From: Stenotrophomonas sp. SAU14A_NAIMI4_8
GTDB taxonomy: Bacteria; Pseudomonadota; Gammaproteobacteria; Xanthomonadales; Xanthomonadaceae
Reading direction: 5' to 3'
DNA: 64,000 nt
NCBI RefSeq assembly: GCF_003086695.1
Contig: NZ_CP025999.1
Coordinates: forward strand, 1,290,820 to 1,354,819
Shown here: in pieces, positions 58,868 to 64,000 of the stretch
How positions within the stretch are numbered: the stretch's first letter is position 1
How the letters are laid out: each line of letters starts with the position of its first letter
Position numbers and translations under genes: made by a program
The notes under the pieces: model-generated
Database searches by the model: none
What the model saw: only the letters and a program-made list of their open reading frames with translations
What the model was told of the DNA's origin: nothing

Positions 58868-59206
58868 TCAGCCCGCCCGGCGAACCCAGCGCCCAAACCC
58901 AAGGCGATCACGACAAAACGGTGCCAACTGCCGCAGATACCCGCCCGCGGCCCCGGCCAGTGCGCCGCAGGCCAACCGCCCCGCGATCCGCAGCCGGCGC
59001 CCGGCGTGCAGCCGCAGCCAGGGCAGGGTGGCCAGCAGTTGCGCCCCCAGCAGCAGTGCCAGCACGTCCAGCCCCAGTACATCCATCAGCCCCAGCAGCG
59101 GCGCCAGTTCCGGGTTGCAGGCCAGCAGCACCACCAGGGCGGCGCCCAGCAGGGCAAGCGTGCGGCGCACGGTGGGTGTGCTGAGCCAGCGGAGCAGGGC
59201 CGTCAT
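58868..59206 (-). CDS. hypothetical small membrane protein
   Basis: 112 residues with two or three hydrophobic helices (TLALLGAALVVLLACNPELA and VLGLDVLALLLGAQLLATL) and a basic C terminus. Not recognised. It is divergent from the cyo operon. The stretch 58669-58867 on its 3' side holds no gene that I can support. Confidence 0.6.
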   Translation of the reverse strand: MTALLRWLSTPTVRRTLALLGAALVVLLACNPELAPLLGLMDVLGLDVLALLLGAQLLATLPWLRLHAGRRLRIAGRLACGALAGAAGGYLRQLAPFCRDRLGFGRWVRRAG

Positions 59207-59544
59207 CAGGCATCCTTGCGAAGAGGGGGCGTGTGCTACGCAGTCTTGGTGCGGCAGGGACGCACTTCAAGTACGCTGAACAGGTTCAGCATACTTTGCC
59301 GAATCCGGTCCCCGGCGCCCGCAAACGGGGTGCCCTGCGCGCGGTGCGACAACGTGTCGCAGCGATATCCGGCCGATTCCTGCGCTGGATCATTGTCAAT
59401 GCCTTTCTTAAATGATGCGTGACGGCCTAAAATTGAAAGGCTGACTCGACCCCACCTCACTGCCTGTCTCAACCACAGGCGGGACCGGCTTTTGCCGGAG
59501 CGGGCAGGACGGGGAACGGCATTCCCTCGCAATTGGATCGACCG
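59207..59544. other. intergenic region upstream of cyoABCD
   Basis: 338 bp without a convincing gene. It contains a possible -10 box TAAAAT at 59428-59433 (no good -35) and three small hairpins: GCCTGT/ACAGGC (59462-59480), CCGGC/GCCGG (about 59486-59497) and GGGGAA/TTCCC (about 59511-59525). These lie in the probable 5' leader of cyoA. Confidence 0.5.
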
Positions 59545-60585
59545 ATGATTCCGTTGAAAACCCTTGGGCGCTGGTTGCGCCCGGGCCTGCTGCTCGCACT
59601 GCTGGTGATGCTCACCGGCTGCGATGCCGTGGCCATCCTCAGTCCGAAGGGCCAGATTGGCCAGGACGAGAAGACCCTGCTGATCACGGCTGTCGTGCTC
59701 ATGCTGCTGGTCGTCGTCCCGGTCATCGTCATGACCCTGACCTTCGCGTGGAAGTACCGCGCTTCCAACACCAAGGCCCGTTACGAGCCGAAGTGGTCGC
59801 ATTCCACGGCGATCGAGGTGGTGGTGTGGTCGATCCCCTGCATGATCGTGCTGGTGCTGGCGGTCCTGACCTGGCGTTCGTCGCACGCACTGGACCCGTA
59901 CAAGCCGCTGGAATCGGACGTCAAGCCGGTCACCATCGAGGCGATCTCGCTGGACTGGAAGTGGCTGTTCATCTATCCGGAAGAGAAGGTTGCGGTCGTC
60001 AACGAGATCAAGTTCCCGGTGAACACCCCGCTGAACTTCAAGATCACGTCGGACACGGTGATGAATGCGTTCTTCATTCCGCACCTGGGCAGCATGATCT
60101 ATTCGATGGCGGCGATGGAAACCAAGCTGCACCTGATCGCCAACGAAACCGGTGAATTCCCGGGCATGTCCTCGCACTACAGCGGCGCGGGCTTCGCCAA
60201 GATGCATTTCACCGCCTATTCGGTGACCGATGCCGAGTACCGCCAGTGGCTGGACCAGGTGCGTGCCGGCACGCAGACCCTGGACAAGACCAGCTTCAAG
60301 GCCCTGGGTGATGCGAAGAATTCCGAGTGGTACCCGGTCACCTACTTCGGCAAGACCGAAGAAGGCCTGTTCGACTGGGTCATTGCCAAGCACATGGGCG
60401 ACAACCAGCACTACGGCATGAAGCATTCGCATGCCGGTGCGGCCGCCGCCGATGCTGCCAGCCATGAAGCGCACGAGGGGCACACCCCCAGTGACGCGCA
60501 TGATTCCAAGGAATCGGGTGAAAACCTGGATGCCACCGAACACGAACACGCAGGCCATGCCGGCCACGCGGGTTCGGGAGAATGA
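59545..60585 (+). CDS. cyoA: cytochrome bo3 ubiquinol oxidase subunit II
   Basis: A 346-residue lipoprotein subunit. The signal ends in a lipobox (MLTGC, Cys at 26), two membrane helices follow, then a cupredoxin domain ([36 protein letters not shown]). The CuA ligands of cytochrome c oxidases (Cys pair) are missing, which shows it is a quinol oxidase subunit. The C-terminal ~55 residues are His-rich ([24 protein letters not shown]). ATG 59545 is preferred to the in-frame TTG at 59533. Confidence 0.96.
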   Translation: MIPLKTLGRWLRPGLLLALLVMLTGCDAVAILSPKGQIGQDEKTLLITAVVLMLLVVVPVIVMTLTFAWKYRASNTKARYEPKWSHSTAIEVVVWSIPCMIVLVLAVLTWRSSHALDPYKPLESDVKPVTIEAISLDWKWLFIYPEEKVAVVNEIKFPVNTPLNFKITSDTVMNAFFIPHLGSMIYSMAAMETKLHLIANETGEFPGMSSHYSGAGFAKMHFTAYSVTDAEYRQWLDQVRAGTQTLDKTSFKALGDAKNSEWYPVTYFGKTEEGLFDWVIAKHMGDNQHYGMKHSHAGAAAADAASHEAHEGHTPSDAHDSKESGENLDATEHEHAGHAGHAGSGE

Positions 60586-60587
60586 AC

Positions 60588-62585
60588 ATGTTGGGAAAAC
60601 TCTCTATTGAGTCGATCCCCCACGATCCGATCGTCCTGACGACGTTGGTCGGTGCAGTACTGGGTGGTCTGGGCGTGATGGCCCTGATCACCAAGTTCAA
60701 GCTGTGGGGTTACCTGTGGAAGGAGTGGTTCACCTCGGTGGACCACAAGAAGATCGGCGTGATGTACCTGATCGTCGCCTTCGTCATGCTGCTGCGCGGC
60801 TTCTCCGACGCCATCATGATGCGTACCCAGCAGGCGCTGGCAGTGGGCGGTTCGGAAGGCTACCTGCCGCCGCACCACTACGATCAGATCTTCACCGCCC
60901 ACGGCGTGATCATGATCTTCTTCGTGGCCATGCCGCTGATCACCGGCCTGATGAACCTGGCCGTGCCGCTGCAGATCGGCGCGCGCGACGTCGCGTTCCC
61001 GTTCGTGAACTCGCTCAGCTTCTGGCTGTTCGTGGCCGGTGCGGTGCTGATCATGCTGTCGCTGTGGATCGGTGAATTCGCCGCCACCGGCTGGCTGGCG
61101 TTCCCGCCATTGTCGGGCATCGAATACAGTCCAAGCGTCGGCATGGACTACTACATCTGGGGTCTACAGGTCGCAGGCCTGGGTACCACGCTGAGCGGTA
61201 TCAACTTCTTCATTACCATCCTGAAGATGCGTACCCCCAGCATGAAGCTGATGCAGATGCCGGTGTTCACCTGGACGGCGCTGGTCACCAACGTGCTGAT
61301 CGTCGCCGCCTTCCCGGTGCTGACCATCACCCTGGTGCTGCTGACCCTGGACCGTTACCTGGGTACGCACTTCTTCACCAATGATGGTGGCGGCAACGCC
61401 ATGCTGTACATCAACCTGATCTGGATCTGGGGCCACCCGGAAGTCTATATCCTGGTGCTGCCGGCCTTCGGCGTGTTCTCCGAAGTGATCGCGACCTTCT
61501 CGCGCAAGGCGCTGTTCGGCTACAAGGGCATGGTCTACGCCACCGCCTGCATCGGCGTGCTGTCGTTCATCGTGTGGCTGCACCACTTCTTCACCATGGG
61601 TTCGGGTGCCAACGTCAATGCCTTCTTCGGCATCACGACGATGATCATCTCGATTCCGACCGGCGTGAAGATCTTCAACTGGCTGTTCACCATGTTCCGC
61701 GGTCGCGTGCAGTTCACCACGCCCGTGCTGTGGACCATCGGCTTCATGGTCACCTTCACCATCGGCGGCATGACCGGCGTGATGCTGGCGATCCCGGCCA
61801 TCGACTTCGTGCTGCACAACAGCCTGTTCCTGATCGCCCACTTCCACAACGTCATCATCGGCGGCGTGGTGTTCGGCATGTTCGCTGGTATCACCTACTG
61901 GTGGCCGAAGATGTTCGGCTTCCGCCTGAACGAGTTCTGGGGCAAGTGCGCCTTCTGGTGCTGGTTCATCGGCTTCTATGTGACCTTCATGCCGATGTAC
62001 GTGCTGGGCTTCATGGGCATGACCCGTCGCCTGCAGAGCACCGTGAACCCGGCCTACGAGCCGCTGCTGCTGGTGGCTGCCGCAGGTGCCTTCATCGTGG
62101 GTGCCGGCATCCTGTGCCAGATCATCCAGGTGGCTGTGTCGATCCGCGACCGCAAGAAGACCGCCGACCTGACCGGCGACCCGTGGGATGCCCGTACGCT
62201 GGAGTGGGAAACCTCTTCGCCGCCGGCCTTCTACAACTTCGGCAGCCTGCCGGAAGTCACCGAGCTGGACGATTTCTGGGAGCGCAAGCAGCGTGGTGAA
62301 GCCTGGCCGAAGCCGGCCAAGTACACTGACATCCACATGCCGCGCAACACCGGCACGGGTGTGGTCATCGGTGCCTTCAGCCTGGTGTTTGGCTTTGCGA
62401 TGATCTGGCACATCTGGTGGCTGGCCATCGTCGGCTTCGTCGGCATGATCGCCACGTTCATCTACCGCACCTTCGACCAGGACGTGGACTACTGGGTCCC
62501 GGCCGCCGAGGTGGAACGCATCGAGAACGAACACCGCAAGCACCTGGAAGCCCAGGGCCTGGTGAAGTCGGAGCTGAAGGCATGA
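60588..62585 (+). CDS. cyoB: cytochrome bo3 ubiquinol oxidase subunit I
   Basis: A 665-residue heme-copper oxidase core with 15 helices. The ligands for the hemes and CuB are visible: His in [22 protein letters not shown] with the crosslinked His-Tyr and Glu, VWLHHFF, and [12 protein letters not shown]. It pumps protons while reducing O2 with ubiquinol. ATG 60588 has GGGAG 7 nt upstream; an ATG two codons earlier (60582) overlaps the cyoA stop but sits only 1 nt from that GGGAG. Confidence 0.97.
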   Translation: MLGKLSIESIPHDPIVLTTLVGAVLGGLGVMALITKFKLWGYLWKEWFTSVDHKKIGVMYLIVAFVMLLRGFSDAIMMRTQQALAVGGSEGYLPPHHYDQIFTAHGVIMIFFVAMPLITGLMNLAVPLQIGARDVAFPFVNSLSFWLFVAGAVLIMLSLWIGEFAATGWLAFPPLSGIEYSPSVGMDYYIWGLQVAGLGTTLSGINFFITILKMRTPSMKLMQMPVFTWTALVTNVLIVAAFPVLTITLVLLTLDRYLGTHFFTNDGGGNAMLYINLIWIWGHPEVYILVLPAFGVFSEVIATFSRKALFGYKGMVYATACIGVLSFIVWLHHFFTMGSGANVNAFFGITTMIISIPTGVKIFNWLFTMFRGRVQFTTPVLWTIGFMVTFTIGGMTGVMLAIPAIDFVLHNSLFLIAHFHNVIIGGVVFGMFAGITYWWPKMFGFRLNEFWGKCAFWCWFIGFYVTFMPMYVLGFMGMTRRLQSTVNPAYEPLLLVAAAGAFIVGAGILCQIIQVAVSIRDRKKTADLTGDPWDARTLEWETSSPPAFYNFGSLPEVTELDDFWERKQRGEAWPKPAKYTDIHMPRNTGTGVVIGAFSLVFGFAMIWHIWWLAIVGFVGMIATFIYRTFDQDVDYWVPAAEVERIENEHRKHLEAQGLVKSELKA

Positions 62586-63220
62586 GCACCAATACCTCGA
62601 CCCTGAGCCACGGGCACGCCGCGCATGCGGCGGCCCATGGCCATGACGACCACGAGCACCACGACACCGGCGGCAACACCGTCTTCGGTTTCTGGGTGTA
62701 CCTGATGAGCGACTGCCTCATCTTCGCCTCGCTGTTTGCCACCTACGTGGTGCTGGTGGGCGGAAATGACGGCGGCCCGACCCCGAAGGATCTGTTCGAG
62801 CTGCCGTTCGTGGCGTGGGAAACCGCGCTGCTGCTGACCTCGTCGCTGACCTTCGGCCTGGGCATGATTGCCATGCACCGCAAGCAGGTGGGCCAGATGT
62901 ACCTGTGGCTGGCCATCACCTGGCTGCTGGGCTTCGGCTTCATGTGCATGGAAGTGTGGGAGTTCAACCACCTGATCCACCAGGGCTACGGCCCTGACCG
63001 CAGTGCCTTCCTGTCGGCGTTCTTCGCCCTGGTCGGTACCCACGGTCTGCACGTGAGCGCCGGCCTGCTGTGGCTGGCGGTGATGTTCGTGCAGCTGAAG
63101 AAGTACGGCCTGACCCCGACCAACAAGACCCGCATGGCGTGCCTGAGCCTGTTCTGGCACTTCCTGGACCTGATCTGGATCGGCGTGTTCTCCGTCGTCT
63201 ACCTCAATGGAGCGCTGTAA
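62582..63220 (+). CDS. cyoC: cytochrome bo3 ubiquinol oxidase subunit III
   Basis: A 212-residue, five-helix subunit. [34 protein letters not shown] and [18 protein letters not shown] are family features. The N terminus carries a His-rich leader ([18 protein letters not shown]). Its ATG overlaps the cyoB stop (ATGA), and its TAA shares a base with the cyoD ATG. Confidence 0.97.
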   Translation: MSTNTSTLSHGHAAHAAAHGHDDHEHHDTGGNTVFGFWVYLMSDCLIFASLFATYVVLVGGNDGGPTPKDLFELPFVAWETALLLTSSLTFGLGMIAMHRKQVGQMYLWLAITWLLGFGFMCMEVWEFNHLIHQGYGPDRSAFLSAFFALVGTHGLHVSAGLLWLAVMFVQLKKYGLTPTNKTRMACLSLFWHFLDLIWIGVFSVVYLNGAL

Positions 63221-63561
63221 TGGCACATGACAACCATGCACACGACCACGGCACCGGCGGCGAAAGCCACGGCAGCGTGAAGTCGTACCTGATCGGCTTC
63301 GTGCTGGCGGTGGTGCTGACCGTCATCCCGTTCTGGGTGGTGATGTCGGGCGACTTCTCGCGCACCGTAAGCGGTGTGGTGATCGCGGTTTCCGCGGTGC
63401 TGCAGATGCTGGTGCACCTGGTGTTCTTCCTGCACCTGGACCGTTCTTCGGAAAGCCGCTGGAACGTCAACGCTGCTGCCTTCACCGTGGTGGTGATCGG
63501 CATCATCGTGGCCGGTACCCTGTGGGTCATGCACAACATGAACGTGCACATGATGCACTGA
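63220..63561 (+). CDS. cyoD: cytochrome bo3 ubiquinol oxidase subunit IV
   Basis: A 113-residue, three-helix subunit. LIGFVLAVVLTVIPFWVVM and VHLVFFLHLDRSSE match CyoD. The N terminus again is His-rich (AHDNHAHDHG), and the protein ends MHNMNVHMMH. It is the last oxidase gene before the terminator; cyoE is not inside the window. Confidence 0.96.
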   Translation: MAHDNHAHDHGTGGESHGSVKSYLIGFVLAVVLTVIPFWVVMSGDFSRTVSGVVIAVSAVLQMLVHLVFFLHLDRSSESRWNVNAAAFTVVVIGIIVAGTLWVMHNMNVHMMH

Positions 63562-63586
63562 CGTCTTCGCGACGTTGCCACAGACG

Positions 63587-63615
63587 AAAAGGCCGCCCTT
63601 CGGGGCGGCCTTTTT
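63587..63615 (+). terminator. rho-independent terminator of cyoABCD
   Basis: A 12-bp stem AAAAGGCCGCCC / GGGCGGCCTTTT with loop TTCG and one more T. Confidence 0.95.
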
Positions 63616-63657
63616 CGTTGGCGGCGGGGAAGGGGGCGCTCGAGCGCTCGTGGATGG

Positions 63658-64000
63658 GTAGCGCCGGGCCATGCCCGGCGGGTAGATCCACGCCATGCGT
63701 GGATGGCGGCGCGCGCGATGCATCCGGCAGTAGATCCACGCCATGCGTGGATGGCGGCGAGCGCAATGCATCCGGGGTCAGAGCCCTTGCCTGCGGCAAG
63801 GGATCCGACCCCGCCGGCCGCGCCGCTCCTGCGCTCGTGGATGGGGTAGCGCCGGGCCATGCCCGGCGGGTAGATCCACGCCATGCGTGGATGGCGGCGC
63901 GCGCGATGCAGATGGGGTCAGAGCCCTTGCCCGCGGCAAGGGATCCGACCCCGCCGTTCGCGCCGCTCGTGCGCTCGTGGATGGGGTAGCGCCGGGCCAT
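63658..64000 (+). repeat. composite tandem array of GTAG REPs and GGGGTC palindromes, cut by the window end
   Basis: The unit is a GTAG element with CGCCGGGC/GCCCGGCG arms, one with ATCCACGC/GCGTGGAT arms, a linker, a GGGGTCAGAGCC...GGATCCGACCCC palindrome and a second linker (GCGCTCGTGGATG). Units begin at 63658, 63846 and 63986 (incomplete). Spacing is 188 then 140 bp; the difference is one extra 48-bp ATCCACGC block at about 63730. No gene is visible here. Confidence 0.93.

Noticed and set aside
59545..60585. Cytochrome c oxidase subunit II (coxB)
   Set aside because: The CuA-binding cysteines are absent and there is a lipobox, so it is the quinol oxidase subunit CyoA.

Overview
The window is GC-rich, gene-dense chromosomal DNA of a gammaproteobacterium, most likely Stenotrophomonas (S. 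maltophilia complex or a close relative, family Lysobacteraceae/Xanthomonadaceae). The strongest clue is dozens of short palindromes that begin with GTAG (GTAG + CGCCGGGC/GCCCGGC, GTAG + AGTCGAGC/GCTCGAC, GTAG + ATCCACGC/GCGTGGAT, GTAG + GTGCCGAC/GTCGGCAC). They match what is known of the SMAG REP-like elements of S. maltophilia. A second palindrome family (outer arms GGGGTCAG.../...CTGACCCC, variable inner stem) lies in several intergenic regions.

Layout. 0.2-9.7 kb: a peptide-use neighbourhood with two secreted S9 peptidases, a POT and an OPT transporter, and a DUF1624 membrane protein. 9.8-17.5 kb: a DUF819 transporter, a small HExxH protein, an operon GNAT-minC-minD-minE, a two-component system (HisKA_3 kinase and NarL-type regulator) and an SRPBCC protein. 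17.6-24.7 kb: DUF423, a large REP array, an M15 peptidase, a compact SPFH-RHH-DUF4177-PH operon, purT, a secreted EEP-family protein and the N-end-rule transferase bpt. 24.8-32 kb: an EF-hand protein, a membrane-fused ECF sigma factor, DUF2007, tesB, a crotonase, a PCu(A)C copper chaperone, a tandem pair of unknown paralogues and a hotdog thioesterase. 32-47.6 kb: core housekeeping genes uvrA, rplU-rpmA-obgE, rpsT, murJ, ribF-ileS-lspA-ispH, then an M61 peptidase and a YhhN protein.

47.8-51.4 kb holds a TonB-dependent receptor with an STN domain and its FecR, without a sigma factor. ldhA and tRNA-Thr(CGT) follow. From just after the tRNA to about 58.7 kb the DNA looks accessory. It has visibly lower GC in places, an Imm8-type immunity gene coupled to a decayed toxin-like tail, several small unknown genes, a 150-bp partial copy of a neighbouring secreted-protein gene, a gene with a single amber stop, and a roughly 190-nt foldable element upstream of a small unknown gene. 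The window closes with the cytochrome bo3 quinol oxidase operon cyoABCD and a composite tandem array of REP units that runs off the end.

Many operons are translationally coupled by 1-4 base overlaps (kinase/regulator, RHH/DUF4177, uvrA/thioesterase, ribF/ileS/lspA, M61/yhhN, cyoABCD). Several genes use GTG or TTG starts (minD TTG; minC, tesB, rpsT, murJ, ileS GTG). Several REP elements sit directly against stop codons, sometimes supplying the TAG stop itself. All functional calls rest on reading motifs and family resemblance; no database search was possible.
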